From positions 1-22,889 of the forward strand of contig CAZMOK010000046.1 in the NCBI GenBank assembly GCA_964567785.1: a stretch of DNA of 22,889 bases. Direction: 5' to 3'. Position 1 is the first letter of the stretch. Each line of letters begins with the position of its first letter. This DNA is from CAZMOK01 sp964567785. GTDB lineage: Bacteria; Bacteroidota; Bacteroidia; Bacteroidales; JAGOPY01. A model generated the notes under the pieces. That model searched no databases and had not been told where the DNA came from. It saw only the letters and a list, made by a program, of their open reading frames with translations. The translations under genes were made by a program, and so were the position numbers. Below, piece after piece: positions 7,733 through 14,357 of the stretch.

Positions 7733-8695
7733 ATGAAGAAGATCTACCTTTTATTTGTCTTTGTGTTGTCCTTTGTTTTGCTCAGCGCACAGGATGTTTT
7801 GCATTACGATTTCACGAATTCCCTCTCTGAAATAAGCGGGAATGGTCCTACGCTTACAGTTCTTGGAAACGAGGGGGCCTTTGTGGAGGATACACTCCTT
7901 GAGATCGGGTCAGCAGAAAAATTTGTTTACCGTTTTGAACAGAACTCGGGTTTTCAATTCGACAATGCCGCTGCAGGTAATTTCCTGGGTGAAGGATATA
8001 CCATCGAGCTCTATTTCGTCTTCGATTTTCTGAATAGCTGGAAAAGAGTGGTCGACTGGAAAAACCGAAAATCTGATTACGGGGCTTATGTTTACAACGG
8101 CGAGCTCAATTTTTATCCGTTCGAGTACAGCGGCGAGGCACCTGTGAACCCTGGCGAATACACCTATTATGTGGTTACCCGGGATGCCGGAACAGAAGAG
8201 GTGCTCGTATATACCGACGCCGAGGTACAGATAAGTTTTACAGACTCCAGCGGTGATGCCCTGCTCGACGAAGACAATGTCCTTAATTTCTTTCATGATG
8301 ACCTTGTAGTGCCTAATGAAGCCAGTTCAGGAGCTGTGGCCATGTTGAAGATCTACAACACAACCCTTGACTCTGCCACTATTATAGGGAATTATGAGGA
8401 CCTTGAAGGTAACGTATTCTCTGTTGATGAAATAGAAACTCCGGATAACTCCCTGCGAACCTATCCTAACCCCGCAAAAGACATCCTGACAGTTGAATTA
8501 GACCAATTCTACCGGGGAGAAACTGTTCAAATAATAATAGTGGATGCGTCGGGAAGAACAGTTGAGAACTTTGAACTTGACGGCGGTAAAAGCAATTTTA
8601 CTATTCCTGTTGAAGGATTTGAGCCGGGAATCTATGCAATCCGGGCTGTCACAGGTTCAAAAATGCTGACCCAAAAAGTCCTGATCAGGTATTGA
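7733..8695 (+). CDS. LamG/concanavalin-like domain protein with T9SS sorting signal
   Basis: 320 aa from the ATG at 7733. An in-frame ATG at 7676 exists, but it would put 19 residues before a typical signal peptide (MKKIYLLFVFVLSFVLLSA, cut before QDV) and lies upstream of the -7 element. Residues of about 20-225 look like a LamG / concanavalin-like beta-sandwich: LHYDFTNSLSEISGNGPTL at the start, then GYTIELYFVFDF, WKRVVDWKNR, a voltage-like YYVVTRDAGTEEVLVYTD and AVAMLKIYNTTL at the end. This is the usual layout of secreted glycan-binding sandwiches. Residues of about 240-320 are a type A T9SS domain (TYPNPAKDILTVE ... GIYAIRAVTGS ... KVLIRY). It is probably surface-attached. No catalytic residues could be identified. 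Confidence 0.82.
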   Translation: MKKIYLLFVFVLSFVLLSAQDVLHYDFTNSLSEISGNGPTLTVLGNEGAFVEDTLLEIGSAEKFVYRFEQNSGFQFDNAAAGNFLGEGYTIELYFVFDFLNSWKRVVDWKNRKSDYGAYVYNGELNFYPFEYSGEAPVNPGEYTYYVVTRDAGTEEVLVYTDAEVQISFTDSSGDALLDEDNVLNFFHDDLVVPNEASSGAVAMLKIYNTTLDSATIIGNYEDLEGNVFSVDEIETPDNSLRTYPNPAKDILTVELDQFYRGETVQIIIVDASGRTVENFELDGGKSNFTIPVEGFEPGIYAIRAVTGSKMLTQKVLIRY

Positions 8696-8745
8696 TATCG
8701 TTTGGTTGGATTACGGATCCTTTGAATTTGAAAATGTTCTTTATC

Positions 8746-8783
8746 ATATTTCACTCAGTGACTATAGTTACTGAGTGAAATAT
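8746..8783. repeat. Intergenic hairpin, copy 3
   Basis: A 17-bp stem with one G-T wobble: ATATTTCACTCAGTGAC (8746-8762), loop TATA, and GTTACTGAGTGAAATAT (8767-8783). It follows the LamG-like gene by 50 bp and may act as its transcript end. The downstream flank (ATTATGTTAAATAG) matches that of copy 1. Confidence 0.75.
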
Positions 8784-8861
8784 TATGTTAAATAGCCCTA
8801 TTCTCCCTGTGAGCACCGTAAATGATTGAAATACAATTAATTAATAAACCAATCTCCTGAT

Positions 8862-10487
8862 TTGAGCCGGAAAAGTATAATCTCTTTAATCCTATTGTCC
8901 AGCATCTGGATTGCCACCTTTTTATTTATAGATCCTCTTCATGATTTCCCTCTCAACGATGACTGGTCATATGCCTTATCGGTAAAGGCAATGGTTGAGG
9001 AAGGAAAGCTCTACCTCACCGACTGGAATGCAAGCCCGATCCTCACACTAATTTTATGGGGAAGCCTGTTTTGCATTCCGTTCGGTTTTTCCTTTGAAGC
9101 GTTGACCATCAGCACACTTGTTTCAGGGTTAGTGGGGGTTCTTTTTACTTATTCTCTTATTAAAATTATATCAGGGAACAGGTTGGTTTCTTTCATCGCC
9201 GCTCTCCTCATTGCCATCAATCCTCTTTATCTTTCTCTTTCGGTCACGTTCATGATGGATGTGCATTTTTATGCCCTGTTCATCATGAGCATCTCTTTTT
9301 ATCTACGGTTCTTTAAGGATAAAAGCAACTCATGGTTCATTCCTGCATTCCTGTCGACCCTTTTTGCCATGTTCCTGAGGCAATTTGCCATTGTGGTTCC
9401 CATCACATTCCTGGTCCTCGAAATCATTTCTCATAAAAAGATGCTCAACCGGCCTGCTCTGTTAAATACTTCAGCAGTGTTGTTTATACTGGCTGCATAT
9501 TTTATTTTCAATCAATGGCTGGAAGAAAAAGGGATGCTCCCGGCAAACTTCAGGGGCATATCTGACCTGATGGATGTTAGCATGGCTGAAATGGGCTGGC
9601 GTATATTCATTCGGACAGGCTTTATGTTGGTTGAAGCGGGGGTATGGCTCTTTCCTTTGATATTGTTTATATTCATAAAATCAATTGCTTCTTTCAGGAA
9701 AAGAATATTGTGGCTGGCAGTATCCTGGATCATTTTTCTCATACCTATGATAAGGGTGATCGGCGATTTCCCGGCAGGTAATATTTTATATAACCTTGGT
9801 CTCGGGCCGGTTACAACAAGAGATGTGTTTATCCTGGGCCTGACACAGGATCTTTTCAGCGTTCCATGGGTGATCAATGTTTTCAGGATACTTGGCCTTG
9901 CAGGTGGGGGTATGCTGGTTGTGCTGGCAGTGGATAAGTTAATACTTTTAGCAGGAGCCATAAGATCAAACCGCAGATCATTAGATGAACTCTATGCCCT
10001 TTCCGGAGTTATTGCCCTTATTCTCTATGCCGGCATAGTAATGATCAATTTTACTTATTTCGACCGGTATATCCTTCCCATACTGCCTTTGTTCATGATG
10101 ACCCTGATACCGGGGAACAAAAGCCGGTTGACCCTTGGATATCCGGTAAAAGCAATTTTCACTCTCTTTCTGACCGGGCTTTTGGTTTTCGGCGTGTTAT
10201 CTACAAGGCATTACCTGGAATGGAACGAAGCCCGCTGGGAGCTTATCCGTGCTATCGAATCGGAGGGAGTGCCTGCAGAAATTATTGACGGCGGGCACGA
10301 ATACAACGGCTGGTCACGAAAGAAGATCAACAGGGAAGGAAAATGGGATATCTCCGGTCAGGAGTATGTTATCTCATTCACTGAGATAAGAGGTTTCAAT
10401 GTTATCAAAAAGCATATTGCAACCAACCCCCTGACAGGGAAGGAGTATTTTGTTTACGTTCTGAAAAAAAATGATGTGAAAAGATAA
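8862..10487 (+). CDS. GT-C family membrane glycosyltransferase (PMT/ArnT-like)
   Basis: 541 aa with about 11 hydrophobic segments from residue 5 to about 435 and a soluble C-terminal tail of about 90 residues. After the first membrane segment the periplasmic loop carries LNDDWSYA (D33-D34), the acidic motif of GT-C/PMT_2 enzymes that use polyprenyl-phosphate sugars. A further acidic site, D133 in FMMDVHFY, follows TM3-4. These enzymes move a sugar from undecaprenyl-phosphate to an acceptor on the outer face of the inner membrane. The start must be TTG (8862): the frame is open from a stop at 8838 and has no upstream ATG or GTG. It ends 19 bp from the convergent GT2 gene, whose product could make its lipid-linked donor. 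Family is fairly sure; acceptor and sugar are unknown. Confidence 0.75.
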   Translation: MSRKSIISLILLSSIWIATFLFIDPLHDFPLNDDWSYALSVKAMVEEGKLYLTDWNASPILTLILWGSLFCIPFGFSFEALTISTLVSGLVGVLFTYSLIKIISGNRLVSFIAALLIAINPLYLSLSVTFMMDVHFYALFIMSISFYLRFFKDKSNSWFIPAFLSTLFAMFLRQFAIVVPITFLVLEIISHKKMLNRPALLNTSAVLFILAAYFIFNQWLEEKGMLPANFRGISDLMDVSMAEMGWRIFIRTGFMLVEAGVWLFPLILFIFIKSIASFRKRILWLAVSWIIFLIPMIRVIGDFPAGNILYNLGLGPVTTRDVFILGLTQDLFSVPWVINVFRILGLAGGGMLVVLAVDKLILLAGAIRSNRRSLDELYALSGVIALILYAGIVMINFTYFDRYILPILPLFMMTLIPGNKSRLTLGYPVKAIFTLFLTGLLVFGVLSTRHYLEWNEARWELIRAIESEGVPAEIIDGGHEYNGWSRKKINREGKWDISGQEYVISFTEIRGFNVIKKHIATNPLTGKEYFVYVLKKNDVKR

Positions 10488-10506
10488 CAGTGCAGAACTT
10501 CTTGCA

Positions 10507-11469
10507 TCACGCTTTTTCTATTCCGTCCATTCCTTTGATCTCTTCAATGATGAAACGCGGACGGTTTTTCACTTCCAGGTACAACTTACCAATGTATTCA
10601 CCTATAATACCAAGAGAAAGCATCTGGATGCCACCGAAAAGTGTGAGTGGAATTATTGTAGAAAACCATCCCCTTAAAGTGTTCCCGGCTATGAACTCCA
10701 CCAGCGCCCAGACACTGATCACGATGGCAACCAGGAAAAGAAGAACGCCTGTTACAAGCACAAGCTGAAGGGGCTTTGATGAGAATGAGGTTATTCCCTC
10801 CCAGGCAAGGGCAACAAGTTTGCTCAACGGGTATTTTGATGTTCCTGCTTTTCTCTCCTTTCGTGCATAATACACATTCGTATTCCTGAACCCAATACCC
10901 GGGAACATCCCTCTCAGGTAAAGGTTCGTTTCGGGGAACCTGAGGAACTCAGTCAAGACTGTATTATCGACCAGTCTGAAGTCTGCATGGTTATATATGC
11001 TCTTGTCGCCCAGTTTCTGCATGAGCCGGTAGAACGACTGAACCGTCTTTCTGTAAATGAGTGAATCTGCTTTACGATCATTCCTGACACCGTATACGAT
11101 ACGGTAACCTTCCCTGTATTTCTCGACCATTTCCTTAATTACCCCGGTGTCGTCCTGTAAGTCGGCATCTATGGTAACATAGGCGTCGAAACGGTTGTGC
11201 AGGGTTTCAAGTCCTGCCACCAGGGCGTTCTGGTGCCCGAAATTCCTTGACAGACGGATACCGATAACTTCTCTGTGTTTGTGCTGTAAATTTTCTATGA
11301 TCTTCCAGGTATCATCACTGCTGCCGTCATCAACAAAACATATCCTGCTTTCCGGAGTGATAAGCTTTTTCTCAGTTAGATCCCTGTAAACTGAATAGAG
11401 CTCGCTGAAACTATGCCCGAGCACTTCTTCTTCATTGTAGCAAGGTACTATCAATACAAGCCTGATCAT
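10507..11469 (-). CDS. GT2 polyprenyl-phosphate glycosyltransferase (GtrB/DPM1-like)
   Basis: 320 aa. The GT-A domain starts at once with LVLIVPCYNEEEVL. Nucleotide-sugar and metal motifs are DDGSSDD (47-53) and DADLQDD (101-107), and RKERKAGTSKYPLSKL (203-218) is the basic loop typical of GtrB/YfdH-type proteins. Two transmembrane helices follow at about 233-263 and 269-293, with a short cytoplasmic tail. Family members transfer glucose, mannose or similar sugars from UDP/GDP donors to undecaprenyl phosphate on the cytoplasmic face. The convergent neighbour is a GT-C enzyme that could use the product. The ATG start fits the family length of about 310-330 aa. The sugar is not predictable from sequence by eye. 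Confidence 0.9.
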   Translation of the reverse strand: MIRLVLIVPCYNEEEVLGHSFSELYSVYRDLTEKKLITPESRICFVDDGSSDDTWKIIENLQHKHREVIGIRLSRNFGHQNALVAGLETLHNRFDAYVTIDADLQDDTGVIKEMVEKYREGYRIVYGVRNDRKADSLIYRKTVQSFYRLMQKLGDKSIYNHADFRLVDNTVLTEFLRFPETNLYLRGMFPGIGFRNTNVYYARKERKAGTSKYPLSKLVALAWEGITSFSSKPLQLVLVTGVLLFLVAIVISVWALVEFIAGNTLRGWFSTIIPLTLFGGIQMLSLGIIGEYIGKLYLEVKNRPRFIIEEIKGMDGIEKA

Positions 11470-11698
11470 TCTGTCTGATTATGGATTGTGGTAAAGGTAG
11501 TAATTATGACCGATCCGGGTATTATCCTGGCATCCTTCTTGGGTATGGTTTTGTAATATATTTTTAAGTGATCCGGGCAACCATTGAGCGGATTTACTTG
11601 TCTGTTTGATAAGAATATAACGCAGGTTTCAGGATGGATGCAATCAGGCTGATATCTTTTCCTGTGAAGTTCTTTTACAAGATACCGGTTGTACTGAA

Positions 11699-11754
11699 GG
11701 GTTAAAAAATGGCCAGAATTTGTATAAAACCTATAAATAACGTATTTTTAACCC
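11699..11754 (+). promoter_or_regulatory. Promoter (11719-11750) nested in a 10-bp inverted repeat
   Basis: TTTG at 11719-11722, 20 bases, then TATTTTTA at 11743-11750: a near-consensus Bacteroidetes promoter with one mismatch. GGGTTAAAAA (11699-11708) and TTTTTAACCC (11745-11754) form a perfect 10-bp inverted repeat, 36 bases apart, whose right arm overlaps the -7 element. The start codon at 11826 is about 70 bp away. The remainder of the 356-bp gap (11470-11825) shows no other clear signal. Confidence 0.55.
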
Positions 11755-11825
11755 AACTTTTACATTGAGTTAATCTAAACTTAGTATAAAAATATAACAG
11801 AGTATTAATCAAAAAATCTATTATT

Positions 11826-12944
11826 ATGAAAAAATCTACTCTATCAGTTTTAATGTTTATTGTTACGGTATTTCTGGCCTCAACTACAATGGCCCAGGTC
11901 GCTGTAACTATTTCACCCGCAGACGCCACCTATGAGGATGAGATAACACTTACTCTTGATGCCACCCTATCCTGCCCGGCAGAAGGGCTTTTTAATGCAG
12001 GCGAAGTAAGGATACATTCAGGTGTTACCCTTGGCGAAGATGCATGGCAGAATGTAGTTGAATTCGACGGAATGGGGGCTGACGGAACATCACCCGAGCT
12101 AATGCCCGTAACAGGTATGCTTCCAGCGGCAATCAGCATGACACCGCGCTATGCTACATGGGAAGATACAATTATGATAACTCTTGATATCCGTAAGGCA
12201 TGCCCGGCTGGTGGTCTTTATGAGGCAGACAGTGTTATGATGCACTCAGGTGTTACTATCGATGATAATGCATGGCAGAATGTAGTTGATTTCGACGGAA
12301 TGGGAGCGAACGGCCAGATGCCCAAATTGATGGATAATGGCGACAGCACTTATTCAATTGAGATCGTTCCGAAGGATTTTTATGGAATCGAAGCTGGAGA
12401 AGTCACAGCCATCAATTGTGTATTCAATGGAGGTACCTGGGACATGGAAGCAAAAGACTTTGACGAAGACGGAACTACATGCATTGACTTTGTTATTCCT
12501 CTTGCTACAGAGAAAACCCATATTTGGGAGATCACATTCACTCCGGCAGCTTATTACGGACTGGAAACAGGATTGAATGTTCCTTTTATCAATTGCGTTT
12601 TCAATGCAGGTGACTGGGAACTTGGTGAAGCCAAAGACTTTGACGAGGACGGTACCACTTGTATAGATTTCCAGATCCCTCTGGGTGGAACAAACATCTA
12701 TGAAAGTGAAGCTGCAAGCTTCAGGCTTTACCCCAATCCAGTTGATAATGCCCTCAACATCGACAATCTTAACGATGTTGAAAAGATCGTTATCTATAAC
12801 CTGGTTGGTGAAAAAGTTGTTGAAGTTGAAAATGTAACTTCAGGAAGTGTCAAGATCAGCACCGAGGAAATGAATGCAGGGATGTATCTCATCTCGGTGT
12901 ATGGAAAAGGCACCGTACAGTCAACCAAGTTCATGAAGAAATAA
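11826..12944 (+). CDS. T9SS-secreted protein with duplicated amylase-associated-like modules
   Basis: 372 aa. Signal peptide is about 1-23 (cut after TTMA). The body is duplicated in halves: a1 (about 25-95) and a2 (about 102-170) share DEITLTLDA-type strands and HSGVT-x5-AWQNVV-x-FDGMGA-x-G; b1 (about 171-226) and b2 (about 230-286) share FYG(I/L)E-x-G, INCVFN and KDFDEDGTTCIDF-x-IPL. The order a-a-b-b suggests one internal copy and two split ends. Cysteines sit at equivalent places (C50/C126, C198/C257, C219/C279). The a-half resembles the MHSGV-containing beta-sandwich I associate with Bacteroidetes T9SS amylases, so glycan binding is plausible. Residues of about 298-372 are a type A sorting domain (FRLYPNPVDNALNI ... 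GMYLISVYG). It has its own promoter and terminator and converges on susE. No catalytic site was seen. Confidence 0.8.
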   Translation: MKKSTLSVLMFIVTVFLASTTMAQVAVTISPADATYEDEITLTLDATLSCPAEGLFNAGEVRIHSGVTLGEDAWQNVVEFDGMGADGTSPELMPVTGMLPAAISMTPRYATWEDTIMITLDIRKACPAGGLYEADSVMMHSGVTIDDNAWQNVVDFDGMGANGQMPKLMDNGDSTYSIEIVPKDFYGIEAGEVTAINCVFNGGTWDMEAKDFDEDGTTCIDFVIPLATEKTHIWEITFTPAAYYGLETGLNVPFINCVFNAGDWELGEAKDFDEDGTTCIDFQIPLGGTNIYESEAASFRLYPNPVDNALNIDNLNDVEKIVIYNLVGEKVVEVENVTSGSVKISTEEMNAGMYLISVYGKGTVQSTKFMKK

Positions 12945-12964
12945 TTTGATTTAAATAAAGCTTT

Positions 12965-12995
12965 AAAAGGTGCTCAGGAATGGGCACCTTTTTTT
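12965..12995 (+). terminator. Rho-independent terminator of the T9SS gene
   Basis: The stem AAAAGGTGCTC (12965-12975) pairs with GGGCACCTTTT (12982-12992, one T-G wobble), loop AGGAAT, followed by T residues to 12995. It begins 20 bp after the stop codon. Confidence 0.85.
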
Positions 12996-13000
12996 GTTTA

Positions 13001-13080
13001 GTCATCCGGTGAATACATCGGCTAAGTTAATGCAGGATCATGTTTATATTAATCATTAGCAAAGAGATTCACCGGATGAC
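13001..13080. repeat. 80-bp element bounded by perfect 14-bp inverted repeats
   Basis: GTCATCCGGTGAAT (13001-13014) and ATTCACCGGATGAC (13067-13080) are exact reverse complements, 52 bp apart. The arms are the same ATTCACCGGATGAC found twice at the left edge of the window (44-57 and 108-121). The interior has no ORF and no clear promoter. It lies exactly between two convergent terminators. It could be a REP/MITE-like element or a pair of protein-binding sites. Confidence 0.75.
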
Positions 13081-13087
13081 TTATTTG

Positions 13088-13131
13088 GAGAAATCCCAAA
13101 CCCCAAATAAATCCTAAATTCCAAAACCCTG
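13088..13131 (-). other. G-rich low-complexity stretch on the minus strand
   Basis: Read on the minus strand it contains G-runs GGG, GG, GG, GGGG and GGG separated by T/A-rich spacers (GGGTTTTGG ... TTTGGGGTTTGGG). It resembles short CCCAAA-type spacer repeats and could at most form a two-tetrad quadruplex. It lies beyond the susE terminator. Confidence 0.4.
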
Positions 13132-13166
13132 TAAACAAAAAAAAGGACGCCCGAAAGACGTCCTTT
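13132..13166 (-). terminator. Rho-independent terminator of the susCDE operon
   Basis: Stem AAAGGACG (13142-13149) with CGTCCTTT (13159-13166), loop of 9 bases. On the minus strand the stem runs into a T-tract (A-rich 13132-13141 on the plus strand). It starts 28 bp after the susE stop. Confidence 0.85.
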
Positions 13167-13194
13167 AAATATATCATAATTGAATTATTATCGA

Positions 13195-14334
13195 TTATTG
13201 AGGAGTGAAGTAGTACTCCATTTTCCTTAGATCCACTGTGATCATGAATTCACCGTCGCCGGGGGAGGGGATATTGGGGGGATCCGGAACACTTTCAGCT
13301 TCTCTGTACGACAATGTTCCACCTTCCATAGTACCATCGTAGGATCCCCATTGCGGCGCCCATTCGCCCAATACTTCGAGGAACTTCATGCCATCTGAAG
13401 TATTCAGTGTGGTCACAATGGTAAACTTGGTAGCTGTATCGGGATCTTGTGTAAACGGAAGGGCTGCAGTGTTATCCCACCCGGCAGGTGTCCCTCCACC
13501 TACAAGATATAGTTCACCGGAAGTCAGCAGGGTCCTGTAGGTAAGGTTTACGGTGTCAGCTTCAATATAGTAGTTGCCTGCAGTTTCCCCAACAGGTATC
13601 GCAGGCGGATCGTCTATTTCCTCAGTGGGACGATAGACCAGGTTCCCGGCTTCAGCCGTTCCTGCATCATCAGTACCCCATTGCGGTGCCCATTGGCCAG
13701 GTATGGAAATGAACTTTATGAACTGGTCGGCTCCCGGTGTAAGTGTTTCCACAATGGCATAAACACCTTCGCCTATTGAGGTCATTTCAAGGGCATTGAC
13801 GTTGTCCCATCCAACGGTTGTACCACTGCCGAGCAGATAGATGGGCTTTGCTTCGAGCTCTTCACTGTATGGTGTGTATGCTACAGAATTGGAGGCTGAA
13901 TTTACCAGGGAGTAATCTGAATCTGTGTTAAGATAGGCAGTTACCCTGAATTCAACTGTGGATTCCTCTTCAGCAGGGAAACCGTTGGCCAGCAACATTT
14001 GATTCAGGTTTCCTATGGTTGTTTCATATATCAGTTCTGTGGTGTTGAGCAGTTCCACAGCACCGGCAAAGTTATTCCCAACTGTATCCATCACAAGAGA
14101 ATACTTTGGATTTTCCACATTGTCGAGATTGTACTCTGCGGCCGACCATTTGAAATTGATCACACTGTCGGCATTATCCTGGTTAAGCACCAAGGCAGTT
14201 CCACCTTCCGGTTCAAGCAAAACAGGCAAAACTGCCTGGCTCATATCCAGCACCGGGTCTTTCTCCTGTTTTTTGCAGGAGGTCAAAGCAGCTATCCCGG
14301 CAAGGAGAATAAAGATTATTGCTAACTTTTTCAT
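13195..14334 (-). CDS. SusE-like surface glycan-binding lipoprotein
   Basis: 379 aa. Lipobox ALTSC gives a lipidated C20. Residues of about 27-157 match the SusE N-terminal Ig-like domain (FKWSAAEYNLDNVENPKYSLVMD, then TVEFRVTAYL and SNSVAYTPY). Two homologous modules of about 105 residues follow (163-268 and 272-379), each opening with YL(L/V)G-x-GT-x2-GWDN and later GQWAPQWG or GEWAPQWG. Equivalent tryptophans are W176/W286, W215/W325 and W219/W329, a likely aromatic sugar-binding platform. In Sus systems such proteins sit on the outer surface beside SusC/D and hold polysaccharide. It is the third gene of the operon, 23 bp after susD, and ends at a good terminator. The related starch SusE/SusF suggests alpha-glucan, but galactan-type PULs also use divergent members, so ligand identity is open. 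Confidence 0.85.
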   Translation of the reverse strand: MKKLAIIFILLAGIAALTSCKKQEKDPVLDMSQAVLPVLLEPEGGTALVLNQDNADSVINFKWSAAEYNLDNVENPKYSLVMDTVGNNFAGAVELLNTTELIYETTIGNLNQMLLANGFPAEEESTVEFRVTAYLNTDSDYSLVNSASNSVAYTPYSEELEAKPIYLLGSGTTVGWDNVNALEMTSIGEGVYAIVETLTPGADQFIKFISIPGQWAPQWGTDDAGTAEAGNLVYRPTEEIDDPPAIPVGETAGNYYIEADTVNLTYRTLLTSGELYLVGGGTPAGWDNTAALPFTQDPDTATKFTIVTTLNTSDGMKFLEVLGEWAPQWGSYDGTMEGGTLSYREAESVPDPPNIPSPGDGEFMITVDLRKMEYYFTPQ

Positions 14335-14357
14335 ATCTGTATATTTTTTAAGTCTTT

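Noticed and set aside
9512..9961. 149-codon antisense ORF inside the GT-C gene
   Set aside because: Shadow of a hydrophobic coding frame; no membrane or domain pattern of its own.
13001..13080. Invertible promoter (phase-variation switch)
   Set aside because: The 52-bp interior has no recognisable promoter, the element lies between two converging gene ends where inversion would drive nothing, and no recombinase gene is nearby.
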